Shown: positions 25,083 through 33,995 of the stretch, in pieces | How positions within the stretch are numbered: the stretch's first letter is position 1 | Layout: every line of letters starts with the position of its first letter | NCBI GenBank assembly: GCA_016789845.1 | Contig: JAEUQA010000037.1 | Coordinates: 117,018-181,017, forward strand | Source of the DNA: Chromatiales bacterium | GTDB lineage: Bacteria; Pseudomonadota; Gammaproteobacteria; Steroidobacterales; GCA-2729495 | Length of the DNA stretch: 64,000 nt | Direction: 5' to 3' | Made by a program: the position numbers and the translations under genes | The notes under the pieces: generated by a model | The model's input: the letters and a program-made list of their open reading frames with translations, nothing else | Databases searched by the model: none | Told to the model about the DNA's origin: nothing

Positions 25083-27539
25083 ATGTTCTTCCGGGACAGT
25101 CAGGGCACCGGCCTGCCAGGCGAGGCCGCCCAGGCCGGGCTTTGCGCCGTGCTAGCGCTGCTCTTTGCCCTGGGCGGAGACCGGCTGGTCGGCATAGAGC
25201 GGGGCTTCTACGACCTGTGCCAGCGGCTCTCGGCAGCCGCGGCCGGGGCCCCCGTGGTCATCGTCGATCCAGGTGCCGGTAACACTGACCTCTGGTCCCT
25301 GCCCCGCCTCGACGAACTTATCGGCCGCATCGGGGTTGCGGGCGCCAGGGCGATCATTCCCGCTGCACCGGCGCCCCTGGCTCCCACAACGGACGAAGTA
25401 AACCGGCTTCAGTCGTTGCTTCGCCTCGAGGAACGCGGCGCGGCCCTGACGAACAGTGCAGAGCCTGGCCTGCTCCGGCGCCAGCTCAGCGAAGCCGAAG
25501 AGCGCCTGGGCGAGCAGCGGCGCATTGCGGCCGCCATCCTGGCGGCCGGTAACGTGGTGCTCAGCCTGGCGACGACTGAATACCGCCCCGGACTGACCCC
25601 GGCGAGCGGACCGTGCATCCAGCGGGTGACCGCGGCCAGCGCGCGGTCCGGCGTCCGGGACACCGGCCGGCCAGTGACGTCCGCTCTCGTGCCCACGACC
25701 TCGATGCTCTGTGAGGCAGCCGGGGCAATCGGCCACGTGGCTCAGCTCACCGACCGGGACGGCGTGGTCCGGCGGGCGGCTCCCCTGCTCAGCACGGAAT
25801 CGGGCACCGTGCCATCGAGCGCGCTGGCCGCCATCCGGCTGCTGGGCGATGAACCCCTGCAGAACGGCAATCTCGCCCGCTTCTACTCGACACCCGGCGG
25901 CACGGGCGGTTTCCCGGTCATCGCCGCGGCCGAGGTCCTTGCCGGACGTGAAGCCGGCGCATTGCGCGGCCGATACGTCGTCATCGGGGCTCCCAGGGGA
26001 AGCGGCACGGACAGGGTCCACACGCCAATGGACGACGGCTCCGGAGCTGCAGTGCTGATCGCGACGGACCTGGCGAATTACCTGACCGGCGACCAGATCA
26101 GCCGGCCCGCCTGGGCACTCTGGCTGGAACTCGGCCTCGCGCTCCTGCTGGCGGTCGGCGCCGTGCTCAGCGGCCGCCTGAGCCTGCCGCTGGCCGCTGG
26201 CGCCGCGGTGGCGGGAATGCTGGCACTGCTCCTGGCGGAATACGTCCTGCTCGCCATGGCAGGCACCTGGTTCCACCTGGCCGGTCTCGCCCTTTTCTGC
26301 CTGACCGGCATCGCCATTCTGCAATTCGCCGTGCAGCTCTCGCGCCGGGATCGCGCCGCATCGCCGGGCAGCACCGGGGCGCGGGGCATCAGCGCCGCGG
26401 GCCCTGGCGAGGAACTGGACCTGGGCTTTTCCGTGCTCCGTCAGCAGCCCACGACCGAGCGAACCAAGGCCCAGCTCTACGAACTGGCCATGGAGCACGG
26501 CAAGAAGCGCGATTACGCCAGAGCCGAGCGAGTGTTCCGTCACCTGGCTGCCCGCGACCCCGGCTACCGGGATGTGGCTGCGAAGCTGGAGAAACTTACG
26601 GGGGCGCGGGGCGGTGCCCCCCAGAAGGCGGCGCCGCGCGCTACGGGTAGCGAGTCCGGGACCGCATCCGGCCCCGGGCCGGCCCCCATTTCGCCAGCCG
26701 GGCGGACGCTCGGCCGCTACGAACTGGAACGCGTCATTGGCCGTGGCGCGATGGCCACGGTTTACCTGGGCAGGGACCCCACGATCAATCGCCGGGTGGC
26801 GATCAAGACGCTGCCCCTCGCCGAGGAATTCGCCGACAGCGACCTCGCGACGGCCCGCTCGCACTTCCTGCGGGAAGCCGAGTCGGCGGGACGCCTCAAT
26901 CACCCCTATATCATCTCGATTCACGATGCCGGCGAGGACAATCACGTCGCCTATCTGGCCATGGAGTACTTCGAAGGCAAGCCGCTCAGCCACTATGCCC
27001 AGCTGGGCAGGCTGCTGCCGCCCAAGGTGGTCTTCGAGCTGATGGCCAGGGCGGCCGAGGCCCTGCACTACGCCCATAGCCAGAACGTGGTCCACCGGGA
27101 CGTCAAGCCGGCCAACCTCATGTACGACCTCGGGTCGGATCGCCTCAAGCTGACGGACTTCGGCATTGCCCGGCTGACCGACTCCAGCCGCACGCGGACG
27201 GGCATCATCCTGGGCACGCCGTCCTACATGTCACCGGAACAGCTGTCGGCGAGCAAGGTTTCCGGTCAGACCGATCTCTATTCGCTGGGCGTCACGATGT
27301 ACCACCTGCTGACCGGCGCCCCGCCGTTCCAGGCGGATTCGATTCCGCGCCTCATGGACAAGATCGTGCACCAGAAGCATCGCCCGGTCTCGGACATCCG
27401 CGATGACGTGCCGGCCTGCGTCGACGGGATACTGGATCGGGCCCTGGCCAAGAACCCGGCCGACCGCTACGAGAGTGGCAAGGCGATGGCATTGGCCCTG
27501 CGGGAATGTTGTAGTACGTTCCCGTCGGACATCGTATGA
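25083..27539 (+). CDS. CHASE2-domain transmembrane serine/threonine protein kinase
   Basis: This 818-aa protein joins an extracytoplasmic CHASE2-type sensor to a cytoplasmic Hanks-type kinase. An N-terminal helix (~17-34) leads into the sensor (~35-335, with VVIVDPGAG, RYVVIGAP and a LANYLTGD-like end). Three tight helices follow (~343-415, WALWLELGLALLLAVGAVL and following). A short TPR-like segment (~465-505) precedes the kinase from ~544: GRGAMATVYLG, the VAIK lysine, HRDVKPANLM, DFGIAR and GTPSYMSPEQ. All catalytic residues are present. The stop overlaps the PP2C start by 4 bp. The signal sensed and the targets are unknown. No Shine-Dalgarno is visible before ATG 25083, and a TACTAT box ends only 6 nt before it. 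Confidence 0.92.
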   Translation: MFFRDSQGTGLPGEAAQAGLCAVLALLFALGGDRLVGIERGFYDLCQRLSAAAAGAPVVIVDPGAGNTDLWSLPRLDELIGRIGVAGARAIIPAAPAPLAPTTDEVNRLQSLLRLEERGAALTNSAEPGLLRRQLSEAEERLGEQRRIAAAILAAGNVVLSLATTEYRPGLTPASGPCIQRVTAASARSGVRDTGRPVTSALVPTTSMLCEAAGAIGHVAQLTDRDGVVRRAAPLLSTESGTVPSSALAAIRLLGDEPLQNGNLARFYSTPGGTGGFPVIAAAEVLAGREAGALRGRYVVIGAPRGSGTDRVHTPMDDGSGAAVLIATDLANYLTGDQISRPAWALWLELGLALLLAVGAVLSGRLSLPLAAGAAVAGMLALLLAEYVLLAMAGTWFHLAGLALFCLTGIAILQFAVQLSRRDRAASPGSTGARGISAAGPGEELDLGFSVLRQQPTTERTKAQLYELAMEHGKKRDYARAERVFRHLAARDPGYRDVAAKLEKLTGARGGAPQKAAPRATGSESGTASGPGPAPISPAGRTLGRYELERVIGRGAMATVYLGRDPTINRRVAIKTLPLAEEFADSDLATARSHFLREAESAGRLNHPYIISIHDAGEDNHVAYLAMEYFEGKPLSHYAQLGRLLPPKVVFELMARAAEALHYAHSQNVVHRDVKPANLMYDLGSDRLKLTDFGIARLTDSSRTRTGIILGTPSYMSPEQLSASKVSGQTDLYSLGVTMYHLLTGAPPFQADSIPRLMDKIVHQKHRPVSDIRDDVPACVDGILDRALAKNPADRYESGKAMALALRECCSTFPSDIV

Positions 27540-28360
27540 GCCTGCGCACCAAATTCAACAACATCCAGCTTTCTGACACCGGCAGGGTCAGGGAGCACAA
27601 CGAGGATGCCGTTGGCACCAACGGCGACACGGGCCTCCTCGTGCTCGCCGACGGCATGGGCGGCTATAACGCGGGCGAAGTCGCCAGCGGCATAGCGGTC
27701 CGGACAGTGCTCGAGCTGGTGCCCCAGGCCTGCGAACGGGAGGCCCGGAACGCCACGGATCCCGAGACCAGCCTGATGCGCCAGACGATCATCCTTCGGG
27801 ATGCCATCGCACGGGCCAACCGGGTGATTCACCAGACCGCCCAGATGCAGCCCCAGTGCGAGGGGATGGGCACCACCATCGTGGCGTGCCTGTTCTACGA
27901 CAATCGGATCTCCATCGCCCACGTGGGCGACTCGCGGCTCTACCGGTTCAGGCGCAACCGCTTCGAGCAGCTGACCATGGACCACTCCCTGCTGCAGGAA
28001 CTGGTCGACAGGGGCTTCTACTCCCAGGAAGAGGCCGCCCGGTCCACCAACCGCAACTACGTCACCCGGGCCCTGGGGGTCGAGCCCACGGTCCTGGTGG
28101 AGGTTCAGGAACTGGATGTCCAGGAGGGGGACATCTACCTGCTGTGTTCCGACGGCCTGCCCGACATGGTGGAGGACGAGGATATTCACTTAACGATCAG
28201 CACTTTTAGTGCTAATCTTCAAATGGCAGGTCAACAGCTGATCCAGCTCAGCAATGACCACGGGGGCAAGGACAATGTATCGGTCATCCTCTCGCAGGTC
28301 GTCGAGCCTTTTCCGGCCAAGACCAGCGTCTTCGCCCAGTTTCGGCGCATGTTTCAATAA
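27536..28360 (+). CDS. PP2C-family serine/threonine protein phosphatase
   Basis: This is a 274-aa metal-dependent phosphatase of the bacterial Stp/PP2C type. Metal-binding motifs are visible as REHNEDAVG (~19-27), LADGMGGYNAGEVAS (~38-52), MGTTIVA, IAHVGDSRLYRFR, CSDGLPDMVED and GGKDNVSVIL. Its ATG overlaps the kinase stop as ATGA, a translationally coupled pair, so it most likely reverses phosphorylation by the neighbouring CHASE2 kinase or dephosphorylates the FHA protein's partners. It is soluble, with no signal peptide. Confidence 0.94.
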   Translation: MSLRTKFNNIQLSDTGRVREHNEDAVGTNGDTGLLVLADGMGGYNAGEVASGIAVRTVLELVPQACEREARNATDPETSLMRQTIILRDAIARANRVIHQTAQMQPQCEGMGTTIVACLFYDNRISIAHVGDSRLYRFRRNRFEQLTMDHSLLQELVDRGFYSQEEAARSTNRNYVTRALGVEPTVLVEVQELDVQEGDIYLLCSDGLPDMVEDEDIHLTISTFSANLQMAGQQLIQLSNDHGGKDNVSVILSQVVEPFPAKTSVFAQFRRMFQ

Positions 28361-28397
28361 GCCCATCTTCCAGAAGAACTGAGCAGGCAATCCGGTC

Positions 28398-29132
28398 ATG
28401 GCACGACTCATCCTGAGCCTCGACGGACAGGTTCTCGCCGAATACAACATGTCCAAGGAGCGGTACACCGTTGGCCGCCTGCCTGACAATGACATTCGGA
28501 TCGACAACCCGACGGTCAGCGGCCACCACTCCCTGGTGATCAACATCCTCAATGATTCCTTCCTGGAGGACCTGAACAGCACCAATGGCACCTACGTCAA
28601 TGGTCGCCTGATCAAGAAGCACGCCCTGCAGAATGGCGACGTGGTCACCGTGGGGCGCCACCAGCTGCGCTTCGTGGATGGCTCGGCGGATGAGGAAGAC
28701 GAGTTCGCCAGCACCATGGTCATCGAGCGCCAGGTCGGCGGCGCCGAGGCCCTGGCCAAGGCGGCGGCGGTTTCAGCCAGCCTGAATGGCGGTTCGCCCC
28801 CTGCTCCCGGTGCCGTCGCCCCGGCGGCCCGTCCGGCCGGTAGCGAGCCGGCCGCGAAGCCGCTCGCCGTGGCCAAGGTTCAGGTCCTGAACGGGTCCTT
28901 CGCGGGGCGTGAAATCACGCTCAACAAGGCCCTTACCACGTTGGGCCGGCCCGGCTCCCAGGTGGTTGCCATCACCCGCAGGGCCGATGGCTATCACCTG
29001 GTTCAGGTGGAGAACAAGTCAGACCAACCGCCAAGGCTCAACGGCCAGGCGCTGGGGCCCCAGGCCCAGAAGCTCACGGACAACGACGTGATCGAGATCA
29101 TCGGCATCAAGATGGGGTTCTTCCTCACCTAG
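28398..29132 (+). CDS. Twin FHA-domain protein
   Basis: This 244-aa cytoplasmic protein has two FHA modules. FHA modules bind phosphothreonine peptides. The first (~1-95) is canonical: YTVGRLPDNDIRIDNPTVSGHHSLV and LEDLNSTNGTYVNGRL keep the Gly-Arg, Ser-His and Asn residues. The second (~155-244) is more divergent (TTLGRPGSQVVAITRRADGYHLV) and lacks the clear Ser-x-x-His loop, so it may be a structural copy. A Ala/Pro-rich linker joins them. The gene is 37 bp after the phosphatase, so it is probably the phospho-readout of the kinase/phosphatase pair. Its TAG stop overlaps the alr stop. Confidence 0.9.
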   Translation: MARLILSLDGQVLAEYNMSKERYTVGRLPDNDIRIDNPTVSGHHSLVINILNDSFLEDLNSTNGTYVNGRLIKKHALQNGDVVTVGRHQLRFVDGSADEEDEFASTMVIERQVGGAEALAKAAAVSASLNGGSPPAPGAVAPAARPAGSEPAAKPLAVAKVQVLNGSFAGREITLNKALTTLGRPGSQVVAITRRADGYHLVQVENKSDQPPRLNGQALGPQAQKLTDNDVIEIIGIKMGFFLT

Positions 29133-30250
29133 GCCGGGGCGGTGGTGCCTGCCACGCGGACGGCCACGCGACGGTTGATGCCGGTCATCAGGGTCCAGGG
29201 GATGGTACGGGCGGCGCCCGCCACTTCTTCCACGGTCGGGCCGTCCCCCCAGAGCACCACCCGGTCGCCCGCCCTGGCACCGGGCACATCCGTGAGATCG
29301 ATCGTCAGCATGTCCATGGAAACACGCCCGACGACGGGCGCAAGGCAATCGCGCACGCCAACCGGCGTGCCGGCACCCACATGCCACGGGTACCCGTCCG
29401 CGTAACCCGCCGCGGCCACGCCCAGCACGCTGTTCCGTGGCGCGACCCAGTGCCCGCCATACCCCACCCGCTGGCCCTTCTGCACCGGCTTGACGGATAT
29501 GAGGCGCGTTTCGAAGGACATCGCCGGCCGAAGGCCGAGCTCAAGGGCCGTGCGGCCCCGGAGGGGTGACGCCCCGAACAGCATGATTCCCGGGCGGACC
29601 CAGTTGCTGCCGGAGTACCGCAATACGCCCCCGCTGCGCAGGGTATCGGGCCACTGGAGGATCGCCGCCGAATTCGCGATGCTCACATCGCCATCCCAGC
29701 TGCCGAGCAGGGAACGGAATACCTGCAGCTGCTCCGTGGTCTCGGGGTCGGTGTGGTCGTCGGCGCAGGCGAGATGCGTCATGAGCGTCAGGGAGCGGAC
29801 CGCCGCCGCCCCGCGCAGGCGCTCCACGATCCGCGCGCATGCCGCCGGATCGATACCGAGCCGCCCCATGCCGGTGTCGACCTTGAGCCAGCAGTCCACC
29901 GGAACGACACCGGCGGCAGCCTCGAGCAGGGCCACATGCTGGTCCGAGTGCACGACCACGTCCAGGGCCAGATCGGAGGCCGTGCGCAATTCCCCCGCCG
30001 TGATGCAACCACCCAGGATGACGAGGCGCTTGCGAATGCCGGCCTCCCGCAGCTGGACGGCCTCCTCGATCCGGGCGACCGCAAATGCACCGGCGTCTTC
30101 GAGGATGCGGGCGACCTGCACCAGGCCATGGCCATAGGCATTCGCCTTGATGACCGCGAGTATGGAGCAGTCCGGCGCCAGTTCCCGGACCCGGGCGAGG
30201 TTATTGCGGAGCGCTGCGGGCCGGATCACCGCAACCGCGGCTGGGGTCAC
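29129..30250 (-). CDS. alr: Alanine racemase
   Basis: This PLP enzyme makes D-alanine for peptidoglycan. The 373-aa protein has the PLP lysine in AVIKANAYGHG (~33-43) and the second catalytic region GQRVGYGGHWVAP with the tyrosine. The DMLTIDLTDVP and WGDGPTVEEVA blocks are also typical. It converges with the FHA gene, the two TAG stops sharing the palindrome CTAG at 29129-29132. It overlaps the dnaB stop by 4 bp; dnaB-alr adjacency also occurs in E. coli. Confidence 0.96.
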   Translation of the reverse strand: MTPAAVAVIRPAALRNNLARVRELAPDCSILAVIKANAYGHGLVQVARILEDAGAFAVARIEEAVQLREAGIRKRLVILGGCITAGELRTASDLALDVVVHSDQHVALLEAAAGVVPVDCWLKVDTGMGRLGIDPAACARIVERLRGAAAVRSLTLMTHLACADDHTDPETTEQLQVFRSLLGSWDGDVSIANSAAILQWPDTLRSGGVLRYSGSNWVRPGIMLFGASPLRGRTALELGLRPAMSFETRLISVKPVQKGQRVGYGGHWVAPRNSVLGVAAAGYADGYPWHVGAGTPVGVRDCLAPVVGRVSMDMLTIDLTDVPGARAGDRVVLWGDGPTVEEVAGAARTIPWTLMTGINRRVAVRVAGTTAPA

Positions 30251-31629
30251 TGAAAGCCCTCGATCTCGGGCGCGTAGTTCTCGAACTTGGTGAACTTCCC
30301 GAGGAAGGTCAGCGGAAACTCACCGGTGGGGCCGTTGCGCTGCTTGGCCACGTTGATGTCGGCAATGCCCTTGCGCGGACTGTCGTGGTTGTAGACCTCG
30401 TCGCGGTAGATGAACAGGATGAGGTCGGCATCCTGCTCGATGGCGCCGGACTCACGGAGATCGGACATCACGGGCTTCTTGTCGGTCCGCGACTCGACGC
30501 TGCGGTTCAGCTGGGACAGTGCGATGACCGGCACCCGCAGCTCCCGCGCCAGGCCCTTCAGGGAACGCGAGATCTCGGAGATCTCGGTCGCCCGGTTCTC
30601 CGCGGTGCCCGCCACGCGCATCAGCTGCAGGTAGTCCACGACGATCAGGTCCAGGCCGCGCTCACGCTGCAGGCGCCGCGCCCGGGCGCGGACCTCGGTG
30701 GGCGTCATCGACGGGGTGTCGTCGATGTAGATTGGCGCCTCCGCCATCTGCTGGATGGCCCCGTGGATTCGCGGCCAGTCATCGTCGCCGAATCGCCCGT
30801 TACGCAGGTGCGACTGGTCCACCCGTCCCAGCGAAGCCACCATGCGGAAGGCCAGCTGCTCGACGGACATTTCCATGCTGAACACGGCGGCCGACTTGCC
30901 CGCTCCCAGCGCAGCGTTCTCGGCGATGTTGAGCGCCAGGGTGGTCTTGCCCATGGACGGGCGGCCCGCAATGATGATGAGGTCGCCGGCCTGCAGGCCC
31001 GAGGTGTACTCGTCGAGGAGGGTGAAGCCGGTCGGCAGCCCGGTCAGGGCGCCCTGGGACTGGTGCAGCGAGTCGAGGCGGTCGATGGTGGACTTCAGGA
31101 CTTCGTTGAGACGCACGAACCCCGAGCCGCGGCGCTGCCCCCGCTCGGCGATCTCGAACACGCGGCGCTCGGCTTCGTCAACCAGCTCGGCGATCGGCCG
31201 ACCCTCCGGGCGATAGGCCGATGAGGCGATCTCGTTGCCAACCTCGATGAGCCGGCGCAGCAGGGCACGCTCACGGATGATCCGTGCGTAATAGGTGACG
31301 TTGGCCGCGCTGGGCGTATCGGTGACCAGGTCACCGAGGTAGGCGGTCCCGCCGGCGTCGGCAAGCTCGCCCCGGGAGGCGAGGTACTCGCCGAGGGTTA
31401 CGGGGTCCGCCGGCTGGCTGCGTTCGGCCAGGCCCTGGATGGCGCTGAAGATCAGGCGATGGTCGGGCCGGAAGAAATCCGGCGCGGCGACGAGGTCGGC
31501 GATGCGGTCCCAGCTGCTGTTATCGAGCATCAGGCCGCCAAGCAGGGCCTGCTCGGCCTGGTTCGAACTGGGCGGTGCCGGCAGGTCCGCCAGCGTCCCG
31601 GCGTCGCGTCGCGGCCCGGGGATTGCCAT
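30247..31629 (-). CDS. dnaB: Replicative DNA helicase DnaB
   Basis: DnaB is the hexameric 5'-3' helicase of the replication fork. The 460-aa protein has the N-terminal primase-interacting domain (NQAEQALLGGLMLDN), the linker and the RecA-like domain with GRPSMGKTTLALN, DYLQLM and VIALSQLNR. The C-terminal KQRNGPTGEFPLTFLGKFTKFEN block is complete. No intein is present. ATG 31629 avoids the overlap with rplI that the longer frame would create. It is coupled to alr by a 4-bp overlap. Confidence 0.96.
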   Translation of the reverse strand: MAIPGPRRDAGTLADLPAPPSSNQAEQALLGGLMLDNSSWDRIADLVAAPDFFRPDHRLIFSAIQGLAERSQPADPVTLGEYLASRGELADAGGTAYLGDLVTDTPSAANVTYYARIIRERALLRRLIEVGNEIASSAYRPEGRPIAELVDEAERRVFEIAERGQRRGSGFVRLNEVLKSTIDRLDSLHQSQGALTGLPTGFTLLDEYTSGLQAGDLIIIAGRPSMGKTTLALNIAENAALGAGKSAAVFSMEMSVEQLAFRMVASLGRVDQSHLRNGRFGDDDWPRIHGAIQQMAEAPIYIDDTPSMTPTEVRARARRLQRERGLDLIVVDYLQLMRVAGTAENRATEISEISRSLKGLARELRVPVIALSQLNRSVESRTDKKPVMSDLRESGAIEQDADLILFIYRDEVYNHDSPRKGIADINVAKQRNGPTGEFPLTFLGKFTKFENYAPEIEGFQ

Positions 31630-31669
31630 GCTCAGACTGCTCCTGGTCGGGCCGGGCCTGGAGTCGGGC

Positions 31670-32137
31670 CTAGGCGGCCCGGCCGCCGTCGTCCTCGGCA
31701 ACCACCGTGATGCTGATGATGGCGTTCACATCGCTGTGCAGGTGCAGTTCGATGGAATGCTCGCCGAGCGTCCGGATGGGGCCATCCGGGAGCCGGATTT
31801 CGCTGCGCTTCACCGGCACGCCAGCCGCAGTGCAGGCCTCCGCGATGTCGGCCGTACCCAGCGAGCCGAACAGCTTGCCCTCGGTGCCTGCCTTGGCGGA
31901 GAGGCGCAGGGTCAGCTTGCCGGCACTGGCGGCCCGCTGCCGGGCAGCCTCGAGCTCCTCGGCTTCCTTCTTCTCGAATTCGGCACGACGGGCCTCGAAC
32001 ACGGCGACATTGGCCGGGGTCGCCAGCGTGGCCTTGCCACGGGGAAGCAGGAAGTTGCGGCCATAACCGGAGCGAACCTTCACCCGGTCGCCGATGTTGC
32101 CGAGGTTTTCGACCTTTTCGAGGAGAATCACGTCCAT
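31670..32137 (-). CDS. rplI: 50S ribosomal protein L9
   Basis: L9 is a two-domain protein near the L1 stalk. The 155-aa product has the N-domain signature MDVILLEKVENLGNIGDRVKVRSGYGRNFLLP, seen over residues 1-32, a long connecting helix rich in Ala/Glu/Arg, and a C-domain with LFGSLGTADIAEA. It lies downstream of the membrane-protein gene and rpsR and 40 bp ahead of dnaB on the minus strand. Confidence 0.97.
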   Translation of the reverse strand: MDVILLEKVENLGNIGDRVKVRSGYGRNFLLPRGKATLATPANVAVFEARRAEFEKKEAEELEAARQRAASAGKLTLRLSAKAGTEGKLFGSLGTADIAEACTAAGVPVKRSEIRLPDGPIRTLGEHSIELHLHSDVNAIISITVVAEDDGGRAA

Positions 32138-32207
32138 GGTTACGCTCTCTGGTTTGCGTCTTTAACTGAAGTTTGGTGCCCCGCTGACCTGCGGGCAGGG
32201 CCGCGTA

Positions 32208-33107
32208 TTAAACCACATTCGCCCGGCGCCGGCGCAGCGGGAAGCCGTTGTCGACGAGACCTGCCAGGGCCAGCCCCAGCAGCACCAGCCCTGCCGGCGG
32301 CGCCCCCAGCATCAGTGGCACGTACAGCACCAGCGGCCAGACCCGCGGCCAGCCCCGCTCGTCCGCCGTCCAGTGGACGATGGCGAGTCCCTGGGCCGCG
32401 AAGCCGGTCCCCAGGACCAGCAGCAGGCCACCGCCCAGGCTTACCGATCCGGCGGCGAGCAGCAGCACGGCCGCGGCAGCGGCCAGCGACAGCACACGGC
32501 CCAGCCGGAACTCAAGGAACTTCCGGCGCCAGTCGCCCGCATCGCCGTCCCTGTCGAGCCAGAGCCCCAGCATGAGGGCCAGGATCAGCGTAAACAGCAG
32601 GCTGGCCCCGATGACGCCATGCATGAGGGCCGCCACGGTGGACAGCCAGTTCGGCGGCAGGCCATCCACCCGGGGCAGCCCGGCAGCCTCGATCAGTGCC
32701 TGCAGCACGGGCTGCCAATGGGCCCGGGAATCCGGAATTGCCAGGCTGGCAAGTACGACGCCAGCCAGCGCGGCGACCACCAGTGCCTGCAGGGCCAGGT
32801 CCACGGACCGGAAGCGACCTAGCAGGGCACCGCCCAGCAGGCCGCCACCCCACAATGCCCCGGCCCCCAGCGCCGCCGGACCTGGCGAGGGAGCAGCCCC
32901 CTCGCCGCTCGTCAGGACGACGAGGCCTCCCAGTATCAGCAGTGCTGCCACGACATCGATGGCCGCACTCCGCCATCCGGCGGCCCGGGCCGACATCACT
33001 ACGACGGCAGCGCTGACGACGTTCGTCAGGGGCAGCAGGAAGGTGAGGACGATGGTCGCGATGCGCGCCAGGCGATGGCTCCGCAGCCACCGGGCGAACG
33101 CGCTCAC
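32208..33107 (-). CDS. Multi-pass membrane protein between rpsR and rplI (DUF2232-like position)
   Basis: The 299-aa protein is strongly hydrophobic, with roughly eight membrane helices (for example IATIVLTFLLPLTNVVSAAVVVM, AAIDVVAALLILGGLVVL, LLFTLILALMLGLWL, VLSLAAAAAVLLLAAGSV and PLVLYVPLMLGAPPAGLVLLGLALAGLVDNG). I see no catalytic motif. Proteins of the YybS/DUF2232 type often lie between rpsR and rplI in bacteria, and the helix count and position fit that family, but I cannot confirm it by alignment. It starts 12 bp after rpsR, so it is co-transcribed with the ribosomal genes. Confidence 0.75.
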   Translation of the reverse strand: MSAFARWLRSHRLARIATIVLTFLLPLTNVVSAAVVVMSARAAGWRSAAIDVVAALLILGGLVVLTSGEGAAPSPGPAALGAGALWGGGLLGGALLGRFRSVDLALQALVVAALAGVVLASLAIPDSRAHWQPVLQALIEAAGLPRVDGLPPNWLSTVAALMHGVIGASLLFTLILALMLGLWLDRDGDAGDWRRKFLEFRLGRVLSLAAAAAVLLLAAGSVSLGGGLLLVLGTGFAAQGLAIVHWTADERGWPRVWPLVLYVPLMLGAPPAGLVLLGLALAGLVDNGFPLRRRRANVV

Positions 33108-33119
33108 CTCGTCAGGTTC

Positions 33120-33344
33120 TCAGTGCTTGTCGGTGTAGGGCAGCAGGGCCAGGAAGCGGGCCCGCTTGACGGCCGTCGACAGCTGCCGCTGGTAGCGGGC
33201 CTTCGTCCCCGTGATCCGGCTCGGCACGATCTTGCCGGTTTCGGTGACGTAGGCGCGGAGCGTCTCGAGATCCTTGTAGTCGATCTCCTTGACGCCCTCG
33301 GCGGTGAACTTGCAGAACTTGCGGCGGCGAAAATACTTGCTCAT
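33120..33344 (-). CDS. rpsR: 30S ribosomal protein S18
   Basis: S18 binds S6 in the 30S platform. The 74-aa protein begins [14 protein letters not shown] and contains the conserved [26 protein letters not shown] block (residues ~22-47) and the [19 protein letters not shown] end. It lies 63 bp after rpsF, with no priB between them. Confidence 0.97.
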   Translation of the reverse strand: MSKYFRRRKFCKFTAEGVKEIDYKDLETLRAYVTETGKIVPSRITGTKARYQRQLSTAVKRARFLALLPYTDKH

Positions 33345-33407
33345 GACAGTCGGTCCTGAATTCTGGTGAAACGATGCGGTGAAGCCGGTATCCGGACGGG
33401 AACGGTG

Positions 33408-33833
33408 CTAGACGGCCGCGCTGTCGGCGTCCGGCAATTCGTCATCACCGCGGACCCGGGCCGGGCCATCGCCACCGTCGTCAGGGCGCCCGAGGATCGG
33501 GCGACTGCCATCGTCCGCCGACTTCACCAGGGGGGACGGCTCGCTCACGGCATCGTCCCGGCCCATGACCAGGTGCCGGAGAACGGCGTCGCTGAAGCGG
33601 AAGGCACCCACGAGCTCGGCCAGTGTAGCCTGGTCGCACTCCACGTTCATCAGGACGTAGTGGGCCTTGTGGACCTTGTTGATCGAATGGGCCAGCTGGC
33701 GCCGGCCCCAGTCCTCGAGCCGGTGCACCTGGCCGCCACCGGTCGTGATCATGGCGCGATACCGCTCGACCATGGCCGGGACCTGTTCGCTCTGATCGGG
33801 ATGGACGAGAAAGACGATCTCGTAGTGACGCAT
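33408..33833 (-). CDS. rpsF: 30S ribosomal protein S6
   Basis: S6 is a platform protein that pairs with S18. The 141-aa protein begins [18 protein letters not shown] and has the [22 protein letters not shown] and HYVLMNVE motifs. The C-terminal extension beyond about residue 100 is Asp/Gly/Pro-rich and probably disordered, as in other S6 proteins. AAGGAG precedes ATG 33833 at good spacing. Confidence 0.97.
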   Translation of the reverse strand: MRHYEIVFLVHPDQSEQVPAMVERYRAMITTGGGQVHRLEDWGRRQLAHSINKVHKAHYVLMNVECDQATLAELVGAFRFSDAVLRHLVMGRDDAVSEPSPLVKSADDGSRPILGRPDDGGDGPARVRGDDELPDADSAAV

Positions 33834-33995
33834 CGGGCTGCTCCTTGTGGGTTAAAGCCACCCATCCCTGGCGCCTCGTCCGGGACAGGGCTGTCCAAGG
33901 GTCAGGCCGGTTGGTGTGGCAAGGACCGCGAGCGGGGCAAATCCCGGCTGCGGGACGCGCATGCTACCGGACCGGACGGGTCCCGGGCAACCTGG
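33834..33995 (-). promoter_or_regulatory. rpsF leader region
   Basis: This 162-bp gap between rlmB and rpsF contains a strong AAGGAG ribosome site for rpsF. Just upstream, GGGT and ACCC flank GGCTTTA and could form a small hairpin. Many bacteria carry an S6:S18-binding leader here, but I cannot confirm its fold by eye. Confidence 0.3.

Noticed and set aside
25152..27095. 647-codon open frame opposite the CHASE2 kinase
   Set aside because: No domain pattern, His/Gly/Glu-rich composition typical of shadow frames, and the kinase on the other strand is intact.
25083..29132. Kinase/phosphatase/FHA module as part of a type VI secretion system
   Set aside because: No T6SS structural gene is present nearby; flanking genes are radA and alr.
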